Source of the DNA: Ctenosaura bakeri
Lineage: Eukaryota > Chordata > Lepidosauria > Squamata > Iguanidae
Direction: 5' to 3'
DNA length: 64,000 nucleotides
NCBI GenBank assembly: GCA_948474755.1
Contig: CAOLHI010001251.1
Span: forward strand, 124,001-188,000
Shown here in pieces: positions 1-10,807 of this stretch. Positions within the stretch are counted from its first letter, which is position 1; the number at the start of each line of letters is the position of its first letter. Below the pieces are notes generated by a model. It was not told the origin of the DNA, did not search any database, and saw nothing but the letters and a program-made list of their open reading frames with translations. A program made the translations under genes and the position numbers.

Positions 1-184
1 TCATCAATTGCATTTAGATCAAACCTAGTACTATGCTGCTCATTTTAAGATGCTGTTACATACCACACAGAATATAAGCATTTTAATATTAAATCCTGGA
101 GAAGTTAGGTTGCTGGACTACATCGCCCCAATCAGCTTAGTTATTGGTCATGCTGGGGAAGGAATTCTGAGAATTGTAGTCTTA

Positions 185-329
185 GGCCATTTCCACAGCA
201 GGGTGTTATAGTGCTATTATTCCACTTACAACATCCTCAAAGGCCCCTCCCTAAACTGCGAACACCAAGATTCCATAGGATCTTGAAAGTGAAATAATAG
301 CATTATAACAGTCTAGTGCAGAAATGGCC
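185..329. mobile_element. Harbinger-like palindromic MITE (old copy)
   Basis: The ends are inverted repeats starting GGCCATTTCC and ending GAAATGGCC. The element is flanked on both sides by TTA (182-184 and 330-332), a 3-bp target duplication. Both arms carry the motifs ATTCCACTT and TGAAAGTG. This copy is degraded and shortened in the middle. Termini plus 3-bp duplication suggest PIF/Harbinger; no transposase is visible, so the class is inferred. Confidence 0.8.
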
Positions 330-1113
330 TTACTGTAGTACCTTTTTCAAGTTCTGGTTATTAATTACTCATATCTTGCCTGCCCTGTCCTGCCTTGCTT
401 TCATGGAAAGGGCAGCCAGGGTGGTTATCCTATTTTATTCTCCCAAAAGCAATATATGAATGTTAAGATTAAGAATGAGTGGCTGGTCATGAATTATCAG
501 TAGATGTCACTAATTTGAATCCAGATGTCCCAAGCCTAAACATGATTGATACACTAGTTGGGACTGGCAATGAGAACTTGGTAAGTCAGCATTTAGGTAA
601 ATTCCATTAATTCAGTTGTCAGCTTTAGTTGGAATTAACACTTGGTTTTAGGCTTCCACCTGCCACATTCATGGTAGCCCAGCTGCTGAGTGTCTTGTCA
701 CTGAGTAACATAACAGTGGCTTTAGGAAAGGGAGAATGTGCAGTGAGAAAGTAGTGTTATGTTTTCATTTTTAGCTTTTACATAATTTTTTATTTATATC
801 TTGACTTCTGTTGGTCTCCCCTCCAAAATAATGATCCCCCTTATGTTCCTGCAGGTATGAATGTTTCAACATTATTCTTTTGCACAGACGAATTGGGGCC
901 ATTTCCAGATTCCCAGTGCACAGCTATTACATATTTACAAAAATGCTTCCCTCCTTTCAAATGTATAATGCTCCTGGCATGTTGATGCTGGAGGCTCATC
1001 TGCCAGCTCATGCAGAAACTAGACATTCTCCACCCACTGGCAATGTGCTTACTATTCTTCTACTAAGATGTGTTCTGGCTGTGCTGTTCTAACTTCTAAA
1101 ATTATCTTTGCAG

Positions 1114-1328
1114 CTTTCCTCACAGGAACTGACCGCGTTCCAGCTCAAGGGATGGAAAAATTCACATTCACAATTGCTGACCCAAAGAAAGCAGACCCAG
1201 ACCAGTGGTATCCTGAAGCCTGGACTTGCTTCCGAATCTTGTACCTGCCAAGATACAGCAACAGAGATATTCTCAAGAAAATGTTCCTTGGTGCTCTAGA
1301 ATATTCTGAAAAATTTGGCCTCAGCTGA
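1114..1328 (+). CDS. HERC5/HERC6-like HECT E3 ubiquitin ligase, last exon
   Basis: This exon encodes the C-terminal end of a HECT domain, about 71 residues. It begins FLTGTDRVP and contains WTCFRILYLPRYS, where the cysteine codon at 1227-1229 is the HECT catalytic thioester cysteine. It ends KFGLS-stop, matching the usual end of HERC-family ligases. An acceptor AG at 1112-1113 precedes it, and the first two bases complete a codon begun in an upstream exon outside the window. HECT ligases take ubiquitin (or ISG15 in mammalian HERC5) on this cysteine and pass it to substrates. The middle of the exon is unlike HERC3 or HERC4. The next gene downstream on the same strand is HERC3, so by synteny this is the HERC5/HERC6 member of the cluster. 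Which of the two cannot be decided from one exon. Confidence 0.8.
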
Positions 1329-2250
1329 AATCTGGATGTCCCTTTGAATGTGCTTTCTGCTTGAAATTGCCACCGTTTACCATCTGTTTCAGCGATGAGC
1401 AAAGTGGAGTTTGTACCCCACATGAGGCCTTTTTTGGCTACCTTACCCCTCATTGTTCCCCAATACCAGCTGTCTTTTTTTCTTGCCTAAACAAAGTGGG
1501 TTTTGCTGTTCTTGGAATCCTCCAGGAGTGGTGGGTTTGTGATTTTGACAGGTTTGTGGCAGGGGGCTTGGTAGTCCCCAGAAACCCAGAAATGAAAACA
1601 GGAAGTGCCTGTCTGGCTATCATTCTTTGCACATATCATGAGACAACATGGCTCTTCAGAAAAGATACTGGGAAAGTGGAATGCAGGAGGAAAAGAGAGA
1701 GACCAGATTACAGTGGATTGATTCAATCAAACAAGGCCACAGCCCTGAGTTTGCAAGCAAGGCTGTTAGTAACAGGGTTTCTTGAAGGTGTCACATTTAT
1801 TGGGTCTCTGTAAGGCAAAGCTAGCTTGATGGTAAATGACAACGTAATCATCTAGATTTTTCCAGTTTCAATTTCTTTTCGTTTTAATTGTGTGCCACTT
1901 TCAGTTTTGGTGTGGGCTGTGGCAGGCGCTAGATGTGAACCCAGTTCTTCCAGAGTTGCCAATCCCTAATATTATTTTTTTTCCAACCAGGACGCAAGTT
2001 GCTGCAAGAAAAACTACATTTTTCCTTTTTGCAATCAGAATCGTGTAACAGCTGGAGAGTATTTCACTATGTCTGAATACAACCGGGTTCAAATCCCCCC
2101 ATAGCCATGCCGTTCACTAGGGCTTGTGTCTCTGTCTCAGCCTGACCTACTTCACAGGGTTGTTATGAAGAAAAGGCATGAACTGAGTTTTACGCACTGT
2201 CCTGAGATTTTTTTTAGGATTAAATAAAATATTATATTTTCCTACAAACT
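1329..2250 (+). other. 3'UTR of the HERC5/6-like gene with poly(A) signal
   Basis: This is non-coding sequence after the stop at 1326-1328. The first canonical AATAAA is at 2223-2228, followed by an AT-rich stretch, so the transcript probably ends near 2240-2250. The exact cleavage site is inferred. A BovB-like LINE fragment lies inside the UTR. Confidence 0.55.
1665..1845 (+). mobile_element. BovB/RTE LINE 3' fragment inside the 3'UTR
   Basis: The stretch contains GCCACAGCCCTGAGTTTGCA followed by AGGGTTTCTTGAAGG, then GGGTCTCTGTAAGG and a tail ending GATGGTAAATGACAACG. The order matches two other BovB-like 3' ends in this window (17821-18350 on - and 50226-50592 on +). No open frame remains. 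Confidence 0.6.
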
Positions 2251-4424
2251 TTATGCCCATGGGTCTTGCCTTTATTTGGGAAAAGGCAGTTAATCAATAC
2301 AAAATAGCATTAGTATTATGTTAAGTGTGTTGCTGTTTTTTAGAAAACTATTTATAGACTCAAAATTCACTTTCTGCATGGGCTCACTTTTGACATGGCA
2401 AGCATGTGCTTAATAGTTGAAGGTCTCAAAATCCAAGCCAATAGGAGCTATAAAACTTCCATCTCTGAATTAACTGGAAGACAGTTGCCAGGGTTCAACA
2501 GAGATAGGATAAGTTAAATGTCATTTTAAATTGACGGTAACTTTTGCTAGAATGTCCTCAGGCTTTGTCTGCATAAGATGTTATGTGAAATCTCATACAA
2601 AGTTGTGGATGTTGTTTGACTAGGACTTGGGAAATGCGTAGTGAAATCTCCATTCAGTCATAGAAACCGATGAGCAACCATGTGCTGTTGGGAAGTAGAG
2701 TTATGCGTAATTCCAGGACATGACCTGAGAATATAGGATGCAAGCACTTCAGCTAAGCACGTCTGAATCTGGTCAGAACTGAGATGGGAGATTGCTTAGG
2801 AGCACAATTTATGCCATTTTCAGGTCCATATTTTTTTTTAAAAGCAGGGTATAAATGTAATAAATGTATACACTCTAAGCTGCTTAGAGGAAGGAGGTAT
2901 TACACTGTAATAAATGCATAAGACCTTTGGTGCTCTGGAGTAAGCTAGCATCTACATCCACATAACAATGTGAGATTATTAAAAGATTCCCCCACTCTTT
3001 GCACAGGTAGGTGAGGAGAGTTTCAGTTTGCAATGCACCCCACCCATGTTAGCATTTAGAGGCAAAGAAATCAGTCTTAACTCTGCCCTTCCTATAAACA
3101 GCAGATGTATGACAAGGGCATTGCATTCCCAGTACAAAAGAAGCAAAGAAGAATAGTAATTCTGTGGCTGCGATGCTATACAGCTGCTTAATACAAGACA
3201 GAGTAGGAACCTTTTTTCAATTGAAAAGATAGATCAACAGCAAATTAAGTGGTATGTAAGCTAAACCTACATTTCTAATTTAAAATACACTAGACTATCA
3301 AAATGGACAATTAGCTCATATACAGAAATAAATGTATATTTTGCTAAGAGTGCTTCACAATATGCCAGATAAAACAGATGCTTCCTGAACTGCTTCCGCT
3401 AAACTTCCTATGCATGATGAAAAAACACCATTGCTTCATAGGATGGTTGTACTTTAATCTTCCTCCCCCAGAGTTAATTAAGTTTGTTGCTTTGACCATA
3501 TATACTGTGTCCCATACACAAACAGTCATCCAGGAAAGGAGGAAATGATCATCTCTGTATTCTTTTCAAGAACACAGGAAGTTCTTGGACAGTCATTCTA
3601 TGCCAGGTAGAGACCAACATCTGCTGAAGAACCTCTGCGATTGTTCTGCAAAGATCAGTGGTGCCAAACAGTCAAGTCAATTACATTAGATTTTAAATGA
3701 CACAGGCTCATCTGGTAGCCTCCAGGTTGTGCCTGTCCAGCAGGGTATTGGTTGATGGAAATTGTAATCTAACAAATCTGTAGAATATCAGTTTAGGGAA
3801 GGCAAACTGCAGACTGATTGCTTTGGCTTTTGTGTAATTAGGTTTCACAAATACATGGTTCCTCTGATTTCACAATGCATAAAATTAGCTCTAGTTCTCT
3901 ATTCCCTACCTAAATACTTAGGCTGATTTTGTGATATCTCCCCCCAAAAATGTATATCAGAAGTTTTGCTAAATGAAAATATTATCCTTCAGGAAGAAGA
4001 CATGTTTGAATGGGAAGTGATCACTGTAATACAACCTCTTTCCCACTTCTTACCTCTGAGATAAGGGAGAGAGGGGCATCGATATCCTACAGGGCTCTTT
4101 CTCAAACTTCTCCAGTGTCGTAAGCCTTCACAAGTTTTATTTAAGATATTAAACCGCAGTAACCTTCCTTTCTGCCAATTAACACAAACCTTGCCTGTGA
4201 ACTGAGTAACACAAGAGAGGCACCTATGGGTGAAATGAGAATAGATATGTATCCACATCAAAGCATATGCATGCAATGGCAGTTCCAAGTGGGAAGGTGT
4301 CCAGGTTAACTGGAAACCACCTATGATTTCTGACAGAGATCTTGCTTTCTTTGTGATCGGCTTACTTCAGTTGCTGAATACTGAGTGCAAAGTTCAAAAG
4401 CAGTTTGCGCTCTGTTGGTGGAGC

Positions 4425-4614
4425 AGGGGGAAATGAGAGGAGGAGGCAGAATTTTGCTCTTCTCAATCAGCTTAGGCAAAAGCAAATTGCTTCAGTCTCT
4501 CCTACTTTGCATTGTTCCTCGTATTAATAACTTTCGCTTTCTTAACCACACTTTGAGGTTGGATAGTCACATGTGTTCCAGTTTTCATATGTGAAATGTT
4601 GTAGGGTATGCAGT
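4425..4614 (+). repeat. Unclassified old repeat, family A (copy without MITE)
   Basis: The segment aligns by eye with 20283-20659. Shared blocks in the same order are GAGAGGA/GAGAGAAGG, GGCAAAAGCAAA, CAGTCTCTCCTA, TTCCTCGTATTAATAA, CACATGT and GTGAAAT...GGGTATG. In this copy the site corresponding to the palindrome insertion at 20411 is empty, so it acts as a diverged pre-insertion allele. No terminal repeats or coding motif were found. Confidence 0.55.
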
Positions 4615-4620
4615 TGCTGG

Positions 4621-4816
4621 AGAGCCGGCTTGGTGTAGTGGTCTGAACATTGGACTACAACCCTGGAGACTAGGGTTCGAGTCCCCATTTGGCCATGGAA
4701 ACCCACTGGGTGACCTTGGGCATGTCACACACTCTCAGCCTCAGAACCCCCCTTGATAGGTTCATCTTAGGGTCGCTGTAAGTTGGAAACGACTTGAAGG
4801 CACACAATAACAACAT
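4621..4816 (+). mobile_element. tRNA-derived SINE (lizard type)
   Basis: The head GCTTGGTGTAGTGGTCTGA carries an A-box-like motif and GGGTTCGAGTCCC is a B box. The body CACTGGGTGACCTTGGGCA follows, and the tail ends CGACTTGAAGGCACACAA, which resembles the BovB 3' end. Imperfect flanking duplications (GCAGTTGCT and GTAGTTGCT) bound it. Confidence 0.88.
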
Positions 4817-6324
4817 TGTAGTTGCTAATTCCAGCTGAAGCAGATCAACTGAATCAAGTGCTGAATGGTAAACCAATCCTTACCTAAATTGATTCTATTG
4901 ATTCTAGGAGGAAATAAAAATTGGGTTTAAGCCTTAGAATGCATTCCTATATTGTCTAGGAGTGACTAGCATGTCCATTGGAATGATGGGAAATGTAGTT
5001 TGGCACAACTGAAGGACAGCAGATTAGAGGGCAGAAAGAGACTGCTGAATCAAAAACAAAGTTTTATGAGGTCACTAAATGAGCAGTAGCCACTAAAGTC
5101 ATGCCTTTGTGAACTCGTTGGCTTAGGTCTCCTTCATTCACTGGGGTTAGTATCAAACACAGGCCTCCATGAGGCTGGTGGCTTGGCCCAAGGGAGGAGA
5201 ACATCTGTTTCAGAAGATCCCATGTCATCCTGAGCGGCGACAACGCAGCATAATGATGAAATAATGCATCATCTTGTGTTCCAGTACAGAACAGCATAGG
5301 TTTAATAACACAACGAAGGAATCTGTACATAATAGGTGAGTTCCTCTACTATTATTTTTGTTCCTAAAAATATTAGTACTGTGCCAGGAAAAAGAGGGTA
5401 CAGTCTAATGGAGAAATACAATCTCGTGAATGTCAACACAGATCTCATTTAGGGGTAGCAAGAGATACTGCCATCTGCTGCGTTTGAAATCATCGTTAAT
5501 AGGACTGTCATCAAATGCAGCTGTTTTAGAGTAGCATAACTGAACTCAATGGAACATACTTTCAAGTGACCATGCATGTGATGAAGTGGCAAGGATATAC
5601 TGTAGTTCTAATCTGAAAATTTACTTAGAAATAAGCCCTTGAACCTAGCAGGTTTACTTTACTCAACTTCTCTGCCATCTCTGTCTTCCTTCACCAAATC
5701 TTTCACATGTTTGTCTCCTCCTCAACAAGTGGTCTAGAAACCTCATTAGCAGACTTTGAACTTTATATATGCATTTACATACAGTCTATTATTGGTGGTT
5801 CTTAACCAGGAGTCTGCAGATGCATGGGAGCAGTTATGTCTTCATAGGGGGTCCACAAAGGCTTGAAGAAATGTTATGAGCTTTTACAGTTAAAATAGAA
5901 TGGGAAGGAAGGATGGATGGTCAAAGAGCAAGAGTCTTTTGCCAGTGACAGACATCATTTATATGAAGTTTCATTACAATATCTTAAACTGTTCTAAAGT
6001 TATGAAACTGTCTGATAGCAAAAAATGTACGAAGCACTTGCTACTTCTGTACACAGTGAGAACTTTCTAGTGAATGAGGCTGAGTGGCTGAGAGAAGGCA
6101 CGTGACATTTTTTGCATACATACAGCCAGAAGCCACCTTGAGTTAAACCATGGTAACCCTTGGCAACAAAAAAAGGAGATCCATGGTAAAGAAAAGGTCC
6201 AGATACATTTACATCCTGTCTTTCCTTAACAACAGGCCAAGGCAACAGGCATTTCTGTGTTACACCATTTTTTCACAAGAACCTGGTGAGGCAGGTCCAG
6301 CTGAGAGAAAGAGAGAGAGATTGA

Positions 6325-6486
6325 GGCCATTTTTGCCCTAGACTGTTATAGTGTTGCTATTCCACTTTCAACATCCTATGGAATCCTGGGGTTTACAGTT
6401 TAGGGAAGGGCCTGTGAGGATTCCAGGACCCCAGGATTCCATAGGATGTTGAAAGCGGAATAATAGTACTATGTGCAGAAATGGCC
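6325..6486. mobile_element. Harbinger-like palindromic MITE
   Basis: It runs from GGCCATTTTT to GAAATGGCC and is flanked by TGA on both sides (6322-6324 and 6487-6489). The arms read ATTCCACTTTCAACATCC and GGATGTTGAAAGCGGAAT. The centre is partly deleted. Confidence 0.82.
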
Positions 6487-7167
6487 TGAGAGAGCGAGCG
6501 AGCGAGCAAGCTAAGTTTTACAGTTCAGCAGGTATTGGAATGTGGATCTCCCATCCCAGTCCTACACTCTAATCAAAACCCTATTTTTAAAACTTGTTTA
6601 TTTATTTATACTCTGACATCTATGCTATATCTCAGCTGTAGCTCTGGGTGTGGTTAAAGAAATCATTATTCTTTGTCCTAGTGGGGGGGGGATGCACACA
6701 TACCATGCATGCACAATGTTTATCGTGATATTTGTTGGATACTCCTTTTTGCTTGCTTTCTGAGAACTGTCTCCAGATATAGTTTTATAAGCACTGCAGG
6801 ACCCATTAGTTTTGCTGCTGGCAATGATGAGTTGTTGAGATTATGCACCAAATGTCAACACAGAAATTCTTGACATGTTATCTCAGAATGTTTATGCTTT
6901 GTCATGACATCTTGTCAGTTTTACCCCCAGGCGTTGGGAATAGTTTACCTTTACTTAGTCTGTTCCCCCCACCTCATGTTTCTTTGATTACAAATGTTAA
7001 AGGAGCAATCCACTTCTTTCAGCACTTAAGCAGAGTCTATCTGAGCAAGCAGCTGCAATGAAAAATAATAAGGGTATGTCTTTCAGCACTTTGCAATCTG
7101 ATAGATCCACTGGGCCAGTTTTGTGAACTTGAACCCCCTTAAACAGATCTGGGTGTTTGTTTTCCCT

Positions 7168-7395
7168 TGTTGTTGTGTGCCTTCAAGTGGTTTCTGATTT
7201 AGGGTGACCCTAAGGCGACCCTGTCATGGGGTTTCCTTGGCAAGATTTGTTCACAGGGGGTTTGCCCTTGCCTTTCCCTGAAGCTGGGAGAGTTGTGACT
7301 TGCCCAAGGTCACCCCGTGGGCTTCCATGGCTGAGCAGGAATTCAAATCCTGTTCTCCAGGGTTGTAGTCCAATGCTCAAACCATGACCCCATGT
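7168..7395 (-). mobile_element. tRNA-derived SINE, reverse orientation
   Basis: Read on -, it ends with the tail that appears here as TGTTGTGTGCCTTCAAGTGG. It contains the complement of the CTTGGGCAAG box and a B-box relic near 7340-7360. It is full-length but diverged. Confidence 0.85.
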
Positions 7396-8014
7396 TCGCT
7401 TCCTTGCTCAGCAGATATAAGATGTTAAGGCTAGCCATTCCTTTCCTTCAGAAGATTGTTGGCTATTGCTCAGGACGTGTGTTGACATTCTCACTGGCAA
7501 AGGTCATGAGAAGGAGAGATTGTCCAAGGAGAACCCTGTTGGGCAGAGGGATGTGGCTGCCTCAGTTGGCAGGAGCTGAAAGACGCATCGCACTATTCTT
7601 TCTTGTTCATCTCCTGCTTTGGCTGTTCCCCTTTGTTAAAGTTGTGTCTACCAAACCAGCCTTCCCACAGGTATGGTGGAGAAGGAGGCTATCCAGTATT
7701 CAATATTATAATCTGATCTGCCAGATGGTTCTGTTTGTATGTACAGAATGTTTGTACAGTGTTTATTTGTACAGCATGTGGGATAGCGTTATCTTGTTCT
7801 TTGCGTCAGGCGACCAAAGATGTCTCTGTGACACATCTCCCTTTTCAGAGCTAAAGTGTGGGAGAGCAGAAGGTCTGTGTCTGTGAGAAGGAAAGGCAGC
7901 AGCACCGAAGGAAAAGCCCACTGTTTTTGAATTCTGGAAATATCTTGGGAGCTGGCATCTCTCTTTGGGGATCTGATGTGCAACAATAGAGCTATTCCCC
8001 AAAAGGAGATCTAT

Positions 8015-8194
8015 GACCATTTCCGCATGAGACTGTTATAGCACTATGATTCCACTTTCAACATCCTATGGAATCCTGGAGCTTGCAGTTTAGGAAGAGG
8101 CCGACTGGCCCCTCCCTAAACTGCAAACCCCAGGATTCCATGGGATGTTGAAAGTAGAATCATAGCACTATAACAGTCTCATGCGGAAATGGCC
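8015..8194. mobile_element. Harbinger-like palindromic MITE, full length
   Basis: The 180-bp fold-back element has the ends GACCATTTCC and GGAAATGGCC. A TAT target duplication lies at 8012-8014 and 8195-8197. The two arms pair along almost their whole length. The CpG sites of younger copies are decayed here. Confidence 0.88.
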
Positions 8195-9401
8195 TATGTT
8201 GTTTGGCTGCCTCTGTCCTACTTGTTTGATTTTAGTCAAACTTTTTTTAATCCTCTAAACCACATGTATACACTTTTGCTACAAAAGGAGGGGGAAAAAC
8301 TTCATTTGTGTACCCAATCCCCGCACATGAATCTGACAGACTAAAAAGAAAAACATAGTAGAAATTAGTACATGTCAGATAAGAAGACAAAGGTGGTGCC
8401 AGAGGAATGAAAAAGGATGGCACTGGTAAGGATATGGGAGGGTATAATTTGGTTAAATTGGAGAGATGCATCAAGAGATAGGAATTACAGATTTTATTAA
8501 GCCCTGTGTTTTATTTTCTTACATTATTTTAATGCTGGAATCTTTGGGATCGTAATACCACTGTTGTTTAAAAATAATATCCACTGGCACAAAATATGGA
8601 TCTAAATCTAAGGGTTAATCCTAATTGCTTGTCCTAACAGACTATAAATCACTGTTGAAAGGTAAATTAATACTCATCTAAACTCCATTGATTAAATGGG
8701 TCTCCTCTGGATGGGACTAGTCATGAGATTTATAGCATGGTGATCACAGTTGCAGAGGACAGGTTAGAAAAGACATAGTGACTTCCTTTCCCATTGCAAA
8801 TATTAAATAATGTACAGAACAATCATTCTCATCAGTGTGTGTTAATCTCTAGGTGGATGCACTAACTTATCCAGTGTTCTGCTGGGTTCATGTAGGTTGG
8901 GCAGAAAGAAGATAAAATACACCCTCCTTTTGGTTCTCTGCCTTCATTTACACGTTCCCTACTCTTGGCTACAGAGAACTGGGATGCAATCATAGAACTT
9001 GGAATGTACATGAAGAGTCAACCAGTCCTCTGCCAATGCAGGAACGCATAGCTTAAGCAAGCCTCTTACAGGAATGCAGTGACACCGTTTTCACTGAGTG
9101 GGCAGACACAAAAATAGAGGGATGAATAGGTGGGATCACTACAGAAGAGGTTTAGCTGAAGCGAAATGTGTGGATGGGAGGGAGTGTCATTTGAGGCATA
9201 ATGTCCTCAACTCCAACTGCTATATCCCTGGCCTGACAAATGGCCACCAACCCTCTGTTTAGAAACCTCTAAGGAAGGAGAATCCACCACCATTCAATAT
9301 GGTAAATCTCACTGTGAAATAGCTAATATCATTGAGAAGTTGTCTCAGTGTTTGGTTATAATCTCCTTTCTTCTCGTCTGAATCCATTGTTTTGGGTTAC
9401 A

Positions 9402-9764
9402 GGAAGCCCCCACCTTTAGACGCCCCATTATCTGACAACTCACTATTTTGATGCTTCCAAATTAAGGACAAGTGCCATTAATTTGATGGGAGTTCTGCTC
9501 TTTCATCAGTTCTTCTTGCCCACAGAAGCTTGCTTGCAACCACTTGCATGCATGCGCTGTTCACAAAGTGAGCTGAGAAAAGGGAAAGGCACTAAGTTGG
9601 CTGGGAGAATTTGTAGGCAGCATGTATGGACAGTTGGTCCCAAGTGAGCCTCCATTAAGTCCTTCATTCTCACTACAGTACAGTACATGCATTCTACTTT
9701 TTAACCAATTCTGTTTTCTGACTGTGCTCTGGTCTCAAACCTGTCAAGATAAGTGGGGGAAGCC
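9402..9764. mobile_element. Tigger-like DNA element, family B
   Basis: The left end CAGGAAGCCCCCAC follows TA. The right end GTGGGGGAAGCC precedes TA, giving inverted ends and a TA duplication as in Tc1/mariner-Tigger elements. The interior (ATGCTTCCAAATTAAGGACA, then GTTCTTCTTGC, then TACAGTACAGTACATG) is shared with 56000-56338. There is no transposase frame. Confidence 0.6.
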
Positions 9765-9768
9765 TATA

Positions 9769-9946
9769 TTGTTATGTGCCTTCAACTTGATTCCGATTTA
9801 TTCAGAGGATGTTTACCATTGCCTTCTTCTAAGACTGAGAGAGTGTGACTTGCCCAAGGTCACCCAATAGGCTGAACAGGGATTTGAAACCAAGTCTCCT
9901 AGAATCCTAGCCCAATGCTCAAACCACTATAACACTTGGTTCTCAG
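9769..9946 (-). mobile_element. tRNA-derived SINE, reverse orientation, partial
   Basis: It starts TGTTATGTGCCTTCAA, which is the complement of the tail, and contains GACTTGCCCAAGGTCACCCA and CAATGCTCAAACCACTATAA, the complement of the head. It abuts the Tigger-like element directly. Confidence 0.8.
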
Positions 9947-10807
9947 TTGTTGTAATCCTGTAGAGCAGCAGAAAACAAGCTTGCTTCATCTACCAAGTGA
10001 TAACTCTACAGATATTTAAAGATGGCTGTTATATCACTCCTTAGGCTTCTCCATAAACCATTCCTCATAGGATTTGGTGCCCATACTCTTTACCATCTTG
10101 GTCAATTTCCTTTGGACATAATCCACTTTATCAATGTCCTTTTTAAACTGTGGTATCCAGAACTAGATACAGTATTCAAAGCAGACTAGAGCAGTACTAT
10201 TGCTTTCCTTGAACTGTAAATTATATTTCTGCTGATGCATCCTATAATTTGATTTTTTTTTTATACTGCATCATATCAGGTCCAGGAAGCATGGCCATGC
10301 ATCCTCCTTTGCTTGAAAGGCTTTCAGAGAACAGTCCTTTATCAGCAGACTAATCTGCTAAAGTCTAAAGGGACTTCAGGTGCATGTCTTGTTTTATGAC
10401 AAAGAACTGTTAGAATGGAGACCAGAAGCTGTGAGGTTGACCACCAACAGTTAACACCCAGCTAGCAGAGTGAGAAGGCACATAGGATTTCTGATCAGAG
10501 TCTTCCCCACTGTGGTAAGGACCAGGGCTGTAGCTACTGGGAGTGAGACAAAAAGACAGCATACTCCCCTGAAGAATTCTCTCTCCTGCATTAAATTTCC
10601 TTTCAGTTCTGACTTCTCTCGCGTTGCAGAGAGTGAGACGCTGAAAATCATTAACACATAGAACTTTTATACCTGCAGTGTTGGCATTCTCTTGGTAACT
10701 TTGCCCGGTCCTTTTCTTTGGAGACCTAAATTATATTTCCAAATGCTCAAACATCATTTGAAATTATTGCAATGTTGGGTGAGGTGTATGATATTTGAAT
10801 TGTACTA

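Larger units (their letters stand above)
8977..10250 (-). mobile_element. CR1 LINE 3' end, interrupted by two insertions
   Basis: Read on -, 10005-10250 matches the untranslated 3' segment of CR1. The same landmark, CCTATGAGGAA, followed by the TTTAAATAT block, is seen in the copy at 38065-38515. 9235-9400 matches the later 'AGGAAGAACTTCC' zone in diverged form, and 8977-9050 matches the terminal 'ATCATAGA' zone. A Tigger-like element (9402-9764) and a SINE (9769-9946) split it. Confidence 0.65.

Noticed and set aside
1361..1813. 150-codon frame after the HERC5/6-like stop
   Set aside because: It overlaps the 3'UTR and a BovB fragment and has no HERC-like or other motif.
4621..4700. tRNA gene
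   Set aside because: The A- and B-box relics belong to a SINE head. No cloverleaf with acceptor stem is present.
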